NCBI GenBank assembly: GCA_964588995.1
Contig: CAZPQM010000007.1
Span: 1 to 64,000, forward strand
Source of the DNA: CAZPQM01 sp964588995
Lineage (GTDB): Bacteria; Pseudomonadota; Alphaproteobacteria; Rickettsiales; UBA8987
Length of the DNA stretch: 64,000 bases
Direction: 5' to 3'
The notes beneath the pieces were generated by a model that searched no databases, had not been told where the DNA came from, and worked only from the letters and a program-made list of their open reading frames with translations. Below are positions 49,478 to 58,499 of the stretch, piece after piece. Both the position numbers and the translations under genes were made by a program. The first letter of the stretch is position 1, and every line of letters begins with the position of its first letter.

Positions 49478-49492
49478 TTGTGCAATGCACAA
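49478..49492. promoter_or_regulatory. Palindrome next to the phasin promoter, possible operator
   Basis: TTGTGCAATGCACAA is a perfect palindrome with 7-base arms around a single A, six bases upstream of the phasin -35. Further TGCA half-sites occur in the promoter (GCAATGCA, 49451-49458) and after the -10 (TTTGTGCATT, about 49428-49437). PhaR repressors of phasin genes bind TGC/GCA-rich dyads, so a PhaR-type site is a reasonable guess. Confidence 0.5.
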
Positions 49493-49512
49493 GTTGTCTG
49501 ATCCCTAATGGC

Positions 49513-50334
49513 TTAATTCATCAAAGCTTTGCTGCGCGCCTCTGCCGCCTCAATGGTGCGCTGCAGCAACCCTTTCAGCACATCGTCTTTCATCAATTCA
49601 GAGAGGCCGGCCTCCGTTGTACCGCCGGGGCTGGTTACTTTTACCCGCAAAGATTCGGCCGTCTCCTGCTTGGATTCCTGTAACATATGCGCCGCACCCA
49701 GCACGGTCGCTTCTGCAAGTTCCCGTGACAACTTTTCACTCAGACCTGCATCCTTTGCTGCCTCTATCAACATGTCGATAAAATAAAACGCATAGGCGGG
49801 TCCACTTCCGGATACGGCGGTAAGTGCGTGCATTTCCTCTTCCTTTTCCAACCAGACAACCATACCGACCGAGCTGCCCAGCTGATCGACGAGCGCTTTC
49901 GATTTTTCACCGAGCGGTTTATTGGAATAGCAGCCCGATACGCCTTTTCCGACAAGCGCGGGCAGGTTAGGCATTAGTCGGATGACTGGGGCATCACCCT
50001 TGAAATAACCAGCTATCGCCTCGGTGCTTTTACCCGCTGCTACGGAAATAATCATCTCAGCCTGTTGCGCGATCAGGGCGTAGTCCGGCAGAATCTTATC
50101 AAACATCTGTGGCTTAATCGCGATAAACAGTATATCCGCCCGGTAACTTTCAGGCAGCTTTTCGGCGCTTGCTACCCAGCTTACCGATTGGTGCGCAGCA
50201 ATATCGTCCTGCTGATACGGATCGACGACGGTAACATGCAATTTATCGGCTAATTCACTGTTCAACCAACCTTTAAGTAAAGCTCCGCCCATATTGCCGC
50301 AGCCAAGCAGCAATAGCTCCTTGTGTTGTGTCAT
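49513..50334 (-). CDS. proC: Pyrroline-5-carboxylate reductase
   Basis: ProC reduces pyrroline-5-carboxylate to proline with NAD(P)H. The 273-residue form starts MTQHKELLLLGCGNMGGALL, the Rossmann dinucleotide fold; the frame is open 15 codons upstream but those are not conserved. Seen also: FIAIKPQMFDKIL, MPNLPALVGKGVSG, and the C-terminal signature VTSPGGTTEAGLSELMKDD. It starts eight bases after the ubiK-like gene on the same strand. Confidence 0.94.
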   Translation of the reverse strand: MTQHKELLLLGCGNMGGALLKGWLNSELADKLHVTVVDPYQQDDIAAHQSVSWVASAEKLPESYRADILFIAIKPQMFDKILPDYALIAQQAEMIISVAAGKSTEAIAGYFKGDAPVIRLMPNLPALVGKGVSGCYSNKPLGEKSKALVDQLGSSVGMVVWLEKEEEMHALTAVSGSGPAYAFYFIDMLIEAAKDAGLSEKLSRELAEATVLGAAHMLQESKQETAESLRVKVTSPGGTTEAGLSELMKDDVLKGLLQRTIEAAEARSKALMN

Positions 50335-50341
50335 AGCTAAC

Positions 50342-51103
50342 CTATTGTTTTGTTTGGGAGCCCGAATCCGTTTTTGCATCCTCCGCAGTAGAAGATACGA
50401 GCAGTGATGGGTTCAACGACGTAACATTGCCCGAGCTATTCCGTACGATCGGGCTAGCGGCAGGTTTCGTATCCACGCCTGCCGCCGCATTGGCAGTATC
50501 CGACCTTACGCTTTCCTGTTTTTGGGCGGTTGTCGCAGCCGGCTTCGCTTTTGGGCCAGCTGAAGACTTTGCAGGCTCCGGGGAAGATGCCGCTTTTGCC
50601 GCTCCACCAGATTTTGGCTGAGTCGATTGGGAAGGGTTCTGTTTCCCTTGGCTTTTAGCGTTGCCGGGTGTCGTTTTAGGCCCAGCTTTAGCGGTTGCTT
50701 TTTTACCGGCGGTCGAAGCCTTTTTGCTAACTGATTTTTTTTTCGCAACCGGTTTAGAGGCGGTCGCTTTCTTCTTTACAGCAGCCTTTTTTGCTTTCGG
50801 TTTCGCAGCAGATGTCTCGGTGCTTGCCGGTGCAGGCGAGGCCACGGATCCGGCAAATGCGTTAAACTGCGTTTGCATTTCTTCCATAAATTGCTGCACC
50901 GGATTATCGCTCGCCTTTGCATTGTTCAACAATTCTTTCAGCGCATTGAACTGCTCCTGCGTCATTTGATCCACATTGGCAATCAATTGATAGATATTTT
51001 CATGGAGATTGCGGTCCATCTCTTTCTTCGCGTCCAGCATCGTGTAGACAATATCGCCGGTAAGCTTGGTAAAATCATCGATCAGTTTATTTTCAGATGG
51101 CAT
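50342..51103 (-). CDS. UbiK/BMFP-family protein with histone-H1-like tail
   Basis: UbiK helps assemble the ubiquinone-synthesis complex; its family (BMFP) are short coiled-coil proteins. Residues 1-85 match: NKLIDDFTKLTGDIVYTMLD, the MTQEQFNALKELL segment and a trailing coiled coil. Residues about 95-215 are Lys/Ala/Pro/Ser-rich with KAKKAAVKKKA and VAKKKSVSKKAS, resembling histone H1 or PhaF-type tails, and residues 215-253 are polar. Typical members are 80-100 residues. Position beside lgt-midA-pgeF supports the family call; the tail's role is unknown. Confidence 0.8.
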   Translation of the reverse strand: MPSENKLIDDFTKLTGDIVYTMLDAKKEMDRNLHENIYQLIANVDQMTQEQFNALKELLNNAKASDNPVQQFMEEMQTQFNAFAGSVASPAPASTETSAAKPKAKKAAVKKKATASKPVAKKKSVSKKASTAGKKATAKAGPKTTPGNAKSQGKQNPSQSTQPKSGGAAKAASSPEPAKSSAGPKAKPAATTAQKQESVRSDTANAAAGVDTKPAASPIVRNSSGNVTSLNPSLLVSSTAEDAKTDSGSQTKQ

Positions 51104-51146
51104 AGCGACTTCTCCTGTAACCTGAAATTACGAAACATTCAGTCGC

Positions 51147-51155
51147 ACTATAGCA
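51147..51155 (-). promoter_or_regulatory. Extended -10 promoter for the ubiK-like gene
   Basis: On the minus strand TGCTATAGT (51155-51147) with no good -35 but a T-rich tract at the right distance. It lies in the divergent 130-base gap to lgt. No convincing lgt promoter was seen in that gap. Confidence 0.35.
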
Positions 51156-51233
51156 TTAACACGGTACGAAAAAAAAGGTATTTTTACATCTCATTTGCTA
51201 CTAAATTAGGCACAAACACAACGTAGACGATTT

Positions 51234-52046
51234 ATGGAAAGCGGTATCCCCTTCCCCGATATTGATCCGATTATTTTCCAGATTGGCCCGCTGGCCGTGC
51301 GTTGGTACGCGCTCGCCTATGTAGCAGGTATATTGCTCGGCTGGTTTTATATCGGCAAGCTGTTGAAACGGTCGCCGATCACGATGCCAAAGATGTTATA
51401 TGACAATCTGGTGATCTGGACGGTGCTCGGCGTGATAATCGGCGGCAGGCTCGGTTATGTGTTTTTTTATAACTGGCCCTATTACAGCCGCGTGCCCTCG
51501 GAAATTTTCCATGTCTGGCAGGGAGGCATGGCGTTTCACGGCGGGCTGCTTGGCGTCATCGTGGTGATGCTCCTGATCGCCCGCGTTTACCATTTACAAC
51601 ATCGTGCCGTCTGGGATCTTTTTGCTGCGGCTGCACCTATCGGGCTGTTTTTCGGCCGTATTGCCAATTTCATTAATGCCGAGCTTTATGGCCGCGTGAC
51701 GGACGCACCGTGGGGTGTTGTATTCCCCGGCACCGACGGCATACCGCGCCACCCCAGCCAGCTCTATGAAGCGCTCGGCGAAGGCGCCCTGCTTTTCCTT
51801 CTTCTATGGTATTTTATTTACAAACGCGATGCTCTAAACCGCCCGGGCTTTGTTGCCGGACTGTTTCTGGTCGGTTATGCGCTTTCACGCTCCCTTATCG
51901 AGCTTTACCGCGAGCCTGATGCACATATCGGCATTCTGGCAAGCGGGCTCACGATGGGGCAGCTGCTCTCCCTGCCAATGATCGCAGTTGGCGTGTTTTT
52001 AATGCTACGTTCCCGCCGAAGCGCACGTGCCGATGACGCTGGCTGA
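51234..52046 (+). CDS. lgt: Prolipoprotein diacylglyceryl transferase
   Basis: Lgt adds diacylglycerol to the lipobox cysteine of lipoproteins such as Pal. The 270-residue membrane protein has about seven segments and the conserved VRWYALAYVAGI, WQGGMAFHGGLLG, and the signature GRIANFINAELYGRVTDAPWG, with HPSQLYEA after it. Normal length. The end overlaps the next gene by 14 bases. Lnt, the last enzyme of the lipoprotein pathway, is at 58496. Confidence 0.95.
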   Translation: MESGIPFPDIDPIIFQIGPLAVRWYALAYVAGILLGWFYIGKLLKRSPITMPKMLYDNLVIWTVLGVIIGGRLGYVFFYNWPYYSRVPSEIFHVWQGGMAFHGGLLGVIVVMLLIARVYHLQHRAVWDLFAAAAPIGLFFGRIANFINAELYGRVTDAPWGVVFPGTDGIPRHPSQLYEALGEGALLFLLLWYFIYKRDALNRPGFVAGLFLVGYALSRSLIELYREPDAHIGILASGLTMGQLLSLPMIAVGVFLMLRSRRSARADDAG

Positions 52047-53085
52047 GGGCATCATACGCACTCGCATTGCCGAAGCAGGCGCTATCAGCGTGGCTGAGTT
52101 TATGGAGATTGCGTTGCAGCATCCTCAGCACGGCTACTACCGAACACAAACGGCTATTGGTAAAGCGGCGGATTTTATTACTGCGCCTGAGATCAGTCAG
52201 GTGTTTGGGGAACTCATCGGGGCATGGCTGATCGAATGCTGGTCGCTCGCGCAACTGCCGCATGAGATTGCGTTGGTGGAGCTTGGTCCGGGCCGTGCTG
52301 CGCTGATGCAGGATATATTGCGCGTACTGAAGCGTCATGCTCCTTTTTTTCCGGTATTGGAGGTGCATCTGGTTGAGTCCAACCGGACATTACGCGACCA
52401 TCAGCAGTCTATCCTGCAGGAATATATGCCGCGCTGCAGCTGGCATGATTCCATAGATACCTTACCGCCAAAACCGCTGCTACTGATCGCGAACGAGTTC
52501 TTCGACGCATTGCCGATTAAGCAATTCATCGCCTGCCCCGAATGGCATGAGCGGGTGATAGTCGAGAAAAACGGTAAGCTGGCGTTTGAAAGTGGCGAGC
52601 CCGCAACACATAACAACCTACCCGTTTCGCCAACGCCTGGGGAAATTGCGGAACAGTGCGAAGCCGCTATCTCGATAGTTCAGCAGCTTTGCAGGCACGT
52701 TTGCACCCACCGTGGTGTAGCGTTATGCATCGATTACGGTTACCGCGAGGGCTATGGCGATACGCTACAAGCCATTAAGCGGCATCAAATGGTGGATGTC
52801 TTTGATAGCATTGGTGAGGCCGACCTCACGGCGCATGTCAATTTCGGCGCACTGAGTGCTACTGCCGGAGCTGCAGGAGTGCACTCTTCAGCGATTACGG
52901 ATCAGGGCGATTTTCTCACCCGGCTTGGTGCGGAAATTCGTACGCAGATGCTGGCACAGCGGCACCCAAAACAGGCCGATAACTTGCTGCAATCGACTAA
53001 TCGTCTTATTGACAAAACCCAAATGGGCAGTCTGTTTAAATGCCTTGCGCTGTCGGATAGGGCAATCGATTTTCCGGGGATGTGA
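52033..53085 (+). CDS. MidA/NDUFAF7-like SAM-dependent methyltransferase
   Basis: Homologue of the mitochondrial factor that methylates an arginine of complex I; the bacterial role is presumed similar but not shown. The 350-residue protein has the DUF185 features SVAEFMEIALQHPQHGYYR, GKAADFITAPEISQVFGELIG, the SAM loop VELGPGRAALMQDILR and LIANEFFDALPIKQF. A GTG two codons upstream (52027) is an alternative start. It overlaps lgt and is followed after one base by pgeF, the usual alphaproteobacterial trio. Confidence 0.9.
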   Translation: MTLAEGIIRTRIAEAGAISVAEFMEIALQHPQHGYYRTQTAIGKAADFITAPEISQVFGELIGAWLIECWSLAQLPHEIALVELGPGRAALMQDILRVLKRHAPFFPVLEVHLVESNRTLRDHQQSILQEYMPRCSWHDSIDTLPPKPLLLIANEFFDALPIKQFIACPEWHERVIVEKNGKLAFESGEPATHNNLPVSPTPGEIAEQCEAAISIVQQLCRHVCTHRGVALCIDYGYREGYGDTLQAIKRHQMVDVFDSIGEADLTAHVNFGALSATAGAAGVHSSAITDQGDFLTRLGAEIRTQMLAQRHPKQADNLLQSTNRLIDKTQMGSLFKCLALSDRAIDFPGM

Positions 53086-53086
53086 T

Positions 53087-53857
53087 ATGATGTTACCTGT
53101 TACGCGTAGTAATTCACTCAGCCGGCTTTCTAGCGTCACACACGGCTTTTTTGGCCGCCAGGGCGGCGTAAGTGAAGGGCTTTATGCGTCACTCAATGTC
53201 GGGCTTGGCTCGGATGACGACCGCAAGAGCGTATTGGAAAATCGTCGTCGAATCGCTGATAGCCTTCACCACGATGCCCATTTACTGACGCTCTATCAGA
53301 TACATAGCGCGGAGGTCGTTCAGGTAGACAGCATCTGGAAAGAGGACCACATGCCGCAGGCCGATGCGATGGTTACCGATAAACCTCATGTCATACTGGG
53401 TATTTTAACGGCTGATTGCGTGCCTGTATTGTTGGCTGACGCTTCAAATCGCGTCATTGGCGCAGCACATGCCGGGTGGAAAGGGGCAATCGGTGGTGTG
53501 CTAGAAAATACCATTCAGCAGATGCACACGCTAGGCGCAACGGAAATTACAGCCGCTATCGGACCCTGTATTCAGCAGGCATCCTATGAGGTGGATACGG
53601 GTTTTCGACAGCGGTTTTTAGACGATCACGCAGAAAACGCTTCGTTCTTCGACCCCGGGCGAGACGGGCATTATCACTTTGATCTGCCGGGATATGTCAA
53701 AATGCGTCTGCAACGGGCAGGCATACAGTCCATCGACGCGATCAAGCATGACACCTATCTGGAAGGAGAGCGCTATTTCAGCTATCGCCGCTCCTGCCAC
53801 CGGAGCGAACCGGATTATGGACGTCACCTATCCGGCATCATGTTAAACGCCGCTTAA
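53087..53857 (+). CDS. pgeF: Peptidoglycan editing factor PgeF (YfiH family)
   Basis: PgeF removes misincorporated L-Ser from peptidoglycan precursors; older annotations call it a multicopper polyphenol oxidase, and some members deaminate adenosine. The 256-residue protein has the zinc-binding and catalytic segments LTADCVPVLLAD, AAHAGWKGAIGGV and IGPCIQQASYEV. The ATG at 53087 (GGGGA upstream) is chosen; a much longer frame overlapping midA is not credible. The stop overlaps the convergent DegP gene by four bases. Confidence 0.92.
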   Translation: MMLPVTRSNSLSRLSSVTHGFFGRQGGVSEGLYASLNVGLGSDDDRKSVLENRRRIADSLHHDAHLLTLYQIHSAEVVQVDSIWKEDHMPQADAMVTDKPHVILGILTADCVPVLLADASNRVIGAAHAGWKGAIGGVLENTIQQMHTLGATEITAAIGPCIQQASYEVDTGFRQRFLDDHAENASFFDPGRDGHYHFDLPGYVKMRLQRAGIQSIDAIKHDTYLEGERYFSYRRSCHRSEPDYGRHLSGIMLNAA

Positions 53858-55305
53858 TCCTGCTTAAAAGGCACCGCGAGGAATAATGTTTCACCGCCGC
53901 GATCGATCAGTAGCAGCAATGATTCACGCCCTTTATCCTGCGTCGTTTTGATCGCCGTACGTAAATCCTCTACCGTTTCAAGCTTGCGGTCAGCCGCCTC
54001 AACCAGCACATCCCCGCGTCGGATACCGCGTGAATAGGCATTGGAATTCACCTCGACATCCAGCACGATCAGGCCTGCCGTTTTATCCGCTAAACCGAAC
54101 CGCTCTTTAAGCGATTTTTTCAATGGGCGCAGCTCCATCCCAAAGAGTTTCTCACCCTCTGCCTCATCTTCATCGTGACCCGTATCTTGGTCGTAATCCG
54201 CCTCGGCCGATTCTTCATCAAGGCGTTTTATCCGCGTGGAGAGCGTTTTCCTATCGCCACCACGCAACACCTCAATCTCAACGCGCTTATTGACCGGCGT
54301 TTCCGCGACAATACGCGGCAATCGGCGCATCTCCTCCACCTCCTGCCCATCAAACTTGATGATAACATCACCCACTTTCACACCGGCCGAACTCGCAGGA
54401 GAGTCTTCAAGCACCTCGGCTACCAGAGCGCCGCGTGGGTTTTTCATACCGAGGCTTTCTGCAATTTCATCCGTAACGGTCTGAATGCGAACGCCGAGCC
54501 ATCCGCGCTCGATACTACCGGTTTCTTTCAGTTGATTAAAGATCGGCTTTGCCATCGAGGACGGGACCGCGAAACCGATACCGATATTGCCGATACCTCC
54601 GGGAGAATAAATGGCCGTATTAATCCCGATGACCTCGCCGTCCATATTAAACATCGGCCCGCCTGAATTACCGCGGTTAATAGCTGCATCGGTCTGAATA
54701 AAGTCATCAAACGGCCCGGCATTAATATCGCGCGCCCGTGCAGAGATAATGCCGGAAGTGACCGTACCACCCAGCCCGAACGGATTACCGATTACGAGCA
54801 CCCAATCACCCACACGGGATGTATCGGAATTTCCAAATTTGACGTAAGGGAGCTTATCGCGGGCTTCAATCTTCAGCAGGGCTAAATCGGTCTTAGGATC
54901 CTGACCGATCACTTCGGCTTTATATTCTTTATCATTATTCAGCGTGACGATGATTTCATCCGCACCGTCTATCACATGACTATTCGTCGCGATATAGCCA
55001 TCAGGATCAATAACGAAACCCGAACCTAGCGAGTTGGCGCGCCGTGTACCGGGAGCCATTCCCCCCGGGCCGCTAAAGAATTTATCCAGAAACCCTTCAA
55101 ATTCATTGAAAGGGTGATCTTCGGGCAAACCTTCAAAGCGGAACTGCGAAAGCGGGTTGTTCTTGATCTCCTTGGTCGTGGAAATATTGACCACTGCCGG
55201 AATCAACTTCTCGGACAGGTCGGCAAAACTATCCGGCGCAGTGCGCGCCTGCACCGGCTGCTGAATCAAAATGATCAAAGCACAAATTACCGCAAATAAT
55301 CGCAT
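53854..55305 (-). CDS. Periplasmic Do/DegP-type serine protease
   Basis: A heat-shock type periplasmic protease and chaperone that handles misfolded envelope proteins. The 483-residue precursor has a signal peptide (RLFAVICALIILIQQPVQA), the S1C protease domain with His110 (TNSHVIDG), Asp140 (KTDLALLKI) and Ser214 (RGNSGGPMFN), and two PDZ domains (about 275-360 and 385-475). It lies 35 bases after hflC, the typical hflK-hflC-degP order. DegP versus DegQ cannot be decided by eye. Confidence 0.94.
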   Translation of the reverse strand: MRLFAVICALIILIQQPVQARTAPDSFADLSEKLIPAVVNISTTKEIKNNPLSQFRFEGLPEDHPFNEFEGFLDKFFSGPGGMAPGTRRANSLGSGFVIDPDGYIATNSHVIDGADEIIVTLNNDKEYKAEVIGQDPKTDLALLKIEARDKLPYVKFGNSDTSRVGDWVLVIGNPFGLGGTVTSGIISARARDINAGPFDDFIQTDAAINRGNSGGPMFNMDGEVIGINTAIYSPGGIGNIGIGFAVPSSMAKPIFNQLKETGSIERGWLGVRIQTVTDEIAESLGMKNPRGALVAEVLEDSPASSAGVKVGDVIIKFDGQEVEEMRRLPRIVAETPVNKRVEIEVLRGGDRKTLSTRIKRLDEESAEADYDQDTGHDEDEAEGEKLFGMELRPLKKSLKERFGLADKTAGLIVLDVEVNSNAYSRGIRRGDVLVEAADRKLETVEDLRTAIKTTQDKGRESLLLLIDRGGETLFLAVPFKQD

Positions 55306-55340
55306 ACATTATCCTCTTTCCTATTTCATATACTAACGTG

Positions 55341-56216
55341 TTAATTCACATTGTATTTTTCAAGCAACTTTAAAAATTCACTATCCGGCGAAAGAACCAT
55401 CGTCGTGCTTTCACCGTTCAGCGTCTGGCGATAGGCTTGTAACGTACGGTAAAATTCGTAAAAGTCCTCATCCCTGCCGAATGCCTTCGCAAAAATCTTA
55501 GTTGCCTGCGCATCACCCGAACCACGGATGATATCTGCTTCTTTGCGCGCATTCGCTAAAAGCACTGTTCTATCTTTATCCGCGCGTGAGCGAATACGGA
55601 GCGCTTCTTCTTCCCCTTGAGCGCGGAATTCTTTCGCTTCCTGTTCACGTTCGGTACGCATCCGCAGATAAATCTGCTCGCTGTTCGCTTTCGGCAAATC
55701 CGCACGCATAATACGCACATCGACGATTTCCAGCCCCAACGATGCCGCCGCTTTCTGCATCCGTTCCCCCGCACGGTTGATAATTTCAGTTCGGTTTTCC
55801 GACAGGATATCGGTCAGCGGAACGTTCGCAATCGCTTCACGCAATGCCGATTCCAGGATCAGATTAAGTCGCGACGCGGCATTCATTTCGTTATTGACCG
55901 ACTGATAAAACTGCAGCGGATTGCTGATCTGATATTTAGCAAAAGCGTCAATAATCAAGCGTTTCTGCCCGGAAGTAATGACCTCTGTAGGCCGCGCATT
56001 CAAATCCAGCAGCCGTTTGTCGAACTTATACACCGTCTCGAACATAAACGGACGCTTGAATTTCAGCCCCGGATTATCCTTTCCGACTTCATTAACTACG
56101 CGGTCAAACTTACCAAATTGTAATACGATAGCCTGTTCGGTTTCTTTCACGACATAGACCGAGCCAAGCAGCACGATGAAAGCAATTATCGCTATAATCC
56201 CCAGTACTTTTTTCAT
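55341..56216 (-). CDS. hflC: FtsH modulator HflC
   Basis: HflC with HflK forms the SPFH cage around FtsH and limits its access to membrane substrates. The 291-residue protein has an N-terminal membrane segment (residues 4-22) followed by the SPFH/band 7 domain with VVKETEQAIVLQFGKFDRVV, then a long charged helix including EREQEAKEFRAQGEEEALRIRSRADK (about 183-208). Starts nine bases after hflK. Confidence 0.94.
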   Translation of the reverse strand: MKKVLGIIAIIAFIVLLGSVYVVKETEQAIVLQFGKFDRVVNEVGKDNPGLKFKRPFMFETVYKFDKRLLDLNARPTEVITSGQKRLIIDAFAKYQISNPLQFYQSVNNEMNAASRLNLILESALREAIANVPLTDILSENRTEIINRAGERMQKAAASLGLEIVDVRIMRADLPKANSEQIYLRMRTEREQEAKEFRAQGEEEALRIRSRADKDRTVLLANARKEADIIRGSGDAQATKIFAKAFGRDEDFYEFYRTLQAYRQTLNGESTTMVLSPDSEFLKLLEKYNVN

Positions 56217-56225
56217 GATCTCATC

Positions 56226-57329
56226 CTACTGGTTACGTTTCTTAAGTTCGTTGAGGGGCAGATACGGCACCGCACCGGCCTGCTCATCCAGAATAATCTT
56301 ATCCATATCCTGGAAAATATCCTCCATGGTTTCCAGATAAAGCCGCTTACGCGTAATGCTTTTAGCCTGTCGGTATTCCTCATAGATCTGCTCAAAGCGT
56401 TCCGCCTGACCTTGCGCCACGGCAACCACCTCTTCCTGATAAGCCTGCGATTGCTGCAGAATCTTTTCCGCCTCACCTCGGGCGCGCGGTATGATGTCGT
56501 TACGATAGGCAACCGCCTTATTGATCAGGCTTTGCTTTTCGGTTTTTGCATTCTGCACATCACGAAACGCGTCAATTACTGGTCCGGGCGGCTGCACTTC
56601 ACGCAGGTTAACACGCGCAATCAGCACGCCTGCCTGATAAGTATTTAGCAAATCCTGAATAATTTCCTTTGCTTCCTGTTGCACTTTAGCCCGGCCCTCG
56701 GTGAGTGCATCTGCAATCGGCGTCCGGCCGATGACTTCCCGCATCGCACTTTCCGCCACGCTCTTAATCGTGCTATCCGGATTTTTAACATTAAACAGGT
56801 AGTCAGCCGCATTGCCGATACGCCACTGCACTTCAAAGTCCACATCGACGATATTCTCATCGCCCGTCAGCATAAGACTTTCTTCCAGCACACGCGCGGA
56901 TTGCCCTGCCCCTACGCTACTGCCTGCTCCGGTGCGTACGCCGACTTCCAGCTTGTTAATTTGTGTGATCGGCACTTTGATGACCTGTTCAAAAGGTCGT
57001 GGTAAATGATAGTGCAAGCCTTCGCCAGCGCTACGGTGATAAGCGCCGAAGCGGAGCACAACCGCTTCCTGATCCGGCCCAACCTGATAAAGCCCGGTTG
57101 ATAGCCAGACAAAAAAGGCAATCAGCAGCACCACTAAGATAGATTTACCAGAAAAGCCGCCAGCGCCTCCTCCGGCACCGTTTCCACCACCGCCTTTAAA
57201 ATACTGATCGAATTTTTCCCGGCTTCTTTTGAGTAATTCGTCGATATCCGGCTGTTCGTTTTTGGGCCGTTTGGGCGGTTGCCCGCCACCCCATGGCCCC
57301 TGACCTTTCGTATTGTCACCCCAAGGCAT
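56226..57329 (-). CDS. hflK: FtsH modulator HflK
   Basis: Partner of HflC. The 367-residue protein has the glycine/proline-rich cytosolic N-terminus typical of HflK (MPWGDNTKGQGPWGGGQPPK), a membrane segment (SILVVLLIAFFVWLSTGLY, residues about 63-81), and the SPFH domain (YQVGPDQEAVVLRFGAYHR) with a helical C-terminal part. It diverges from mrp across 87 bases. Confidence 0.94.
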   Translation of the reverse strand: MPWGDNTKGQGPWGGGQPPKRPKNEQPDIDELLKRSREKFDQYFKGGGGNGAGGGAGGFSGKSILVVLLIAFFVWLSTGLYQVGPDQEAVVLRFGAYHRSAGEGLHYHLPRPFEQVIKVPITQINKLEVGVRTGAGSSVGAGQSARVLEESLMLTGDENIVDVDFEVQWRIGNAADYLFNVKNPDSTIKSVAESAMREVIGRTPIADALTEGRAKVQQEAKEIIQDLLNTYQAGVLIARVNLREVQPPGPVIDAFRDVQNAKTEKQSLINKAVAYRNDIIPRARGEAEKILQQSQAYQEEVVAVAQGQAERFEQIYEEYRQAKSITRKRLYLETMEDIFQDMDKIILDEQAGAVPYLPLNELKKRNQ

Positions 57330-57416
57330 ATGATTTCCTACCTAGTCTCTGTTGTAAAAAACTGCACGGCACACTACCTAAAAATACCAAGCGAGTAAAT
57401 AAGATATAGTAGCCAT

Positions 57417-58499
57417 ATGCCCTTATTCAAGAAACAAACCGACATTAATGAAACCGCCATTCGGGAAATCCTTACCCACCATAGTTCGGAAGCCGTTACC
57501 TTATCGCATTCTACACTTGATGGAAACATGGTGACCGCCATCTATGAGCTGCGCTCTGCGCTTGATAAAACAATGATCGATACAAAGCAGCAGGAAATCG
57601 AGTCCGCTTTAAAAGCGCTTTCCAACGCGTTAGAACCGCATATTATTTTTACTCGAAGCGATGCGCCACAAGCCAAGCAGGTAGGTGCTTCAAGCAATCG
57701 GCAAGCCCGCGGCAACCTGCCTACACCCCAGAAACTGCCCGGAGTAAAGCATATTATGCTGGTCGCTGCGGGCAAGGGTGGTGTAGGTAAGTCTACCGTG
57801 GCTACCAACCTCGCCGCCACCTTCGCACTGCAGGGTAAAAAAACCGGGCTGATTGATGCCGATGTCTATGGCCCGTCCGTAAAGCGCATGATGGGAATCA
57901 GTGGCCAGCCAGTCCATGAGAAAGGCAAAATGACACCTGCGAAGACGCATGCTATTTCCTGCATTTCCATGGGGATGATCCTGCCGGATGAGGATGCCGT
58001 GGTCTGGCGTGGCCCGATGCTCGCCAAGGCACTGCATCAACTGACCTTCGGTACGAATTGGGAAGCGGATGGCGAGCCACATGATATCGTAATTATCGAC
58101 CTGCCACCGGGCACCGGTGATGTAATCATCAGCCTGTGTCAGAAGCTGATTGTGGATGGCGCGATTCTGGTTTCGACCCCGCAGGAAGTTGCGTTGCTTG
58201 ACGTACAAAAAGCGCTTTCCATGTTTGATAAAGTCAGTACACCCATTTACGGCATTGTGGAAAATATGGCCTATATGGAAAATGAAAACGGCGAACCCTT
58301 ATACCCGTTCGGGCAAGGCAATGTAAAAGCCTACAGCCAGGCCGCCTCGATTCCGTATCTGGGCTCGCTTCCCCTGCTGCCTTCTATCTCCGCATATGGT
58401 GATGCAGGGACGCCCTTCGTGATTGAGCAGGAAAACAGCGATACAGCAAAACAATTCCGCACAATCGCTGAATCGCTCTGGCAGCAGATGGACGCTTAG
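57417..58499 (+). CDS. mrp: Iron-sulfur cluster carrier Mrp/ApbC (P-loop ATPase)
   Basis: Mrp-type ATPases carry [4Fe-4S] clusters to apoproteins. The 360-residue protein has a divergent N-terminal MIP18-like domain (residues 10-80), the deviant Walker A GKGGVGKSTVATN (119-131), LIDADVYGPSVKRMMG and DLPPGTGDVIISLCQKL. The CxxC pair that binds the cluster in E. coli, after the VENM motif, is absent: the sequence reads VENMAYMENENGEPLYPFG. Loss of CxxC is seen in other alphaproteobacteria too. The gene diverges from hflK and converges on lnt, overlapping it by four bases. A TATAGT hexamer sits six bases before the ATG. Confidence 0.91.
   Translation: MPLFKKQTDINETAIREILTHHSSEAVTLSHSTLDGNMVTAIYELRSALDKTMIDTKQQEIESALKALSNALEPHIIFTRSDAPQAKQVGASSNRQARGNLPTPQKLPGVKHIMLVAAGKGGVGKSTVATNLAATFALQGKKTGLIDADVYGPSVKRMMGISGQPVHEKGKMTPAKTHAISCISMGMILPDEDAVVWRGPMLAKALHQLTFGTNWEADGEPHDIVIIDLPPGTGDVIISLCQKLIVDGAILVSTPQEVALLDVQKALSMFDKVSTPIYGIVENMAYMENENGEPLYPFGQGNVKAYSQAASIPYLGSLPLLPSISAYGDAGTPFVIEQENSDTAKQFRTIAESLWQQMDA

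Noticed and set aside
52856..53086. Long N-terminal extension of pgeF into the midA-like gene
   Set aside because: The extension is out of frame with a well-conserved methyltransferase and has no family similarity; a good ATG with a ribosome-binding site lies at 53087.
53087..53857. PgeF as a true laccase
   Set aside because: The protein lacks multicopper oxidase copper-binding motifs; the YfiH family motifs are those of PgeF.
57405..57410. TATAGT as a promoter for a leaderless mrp transcript
   Set aside because: No -35 element at a suitable distance; noted in the mrp entry but not supported enough for a separate feature.
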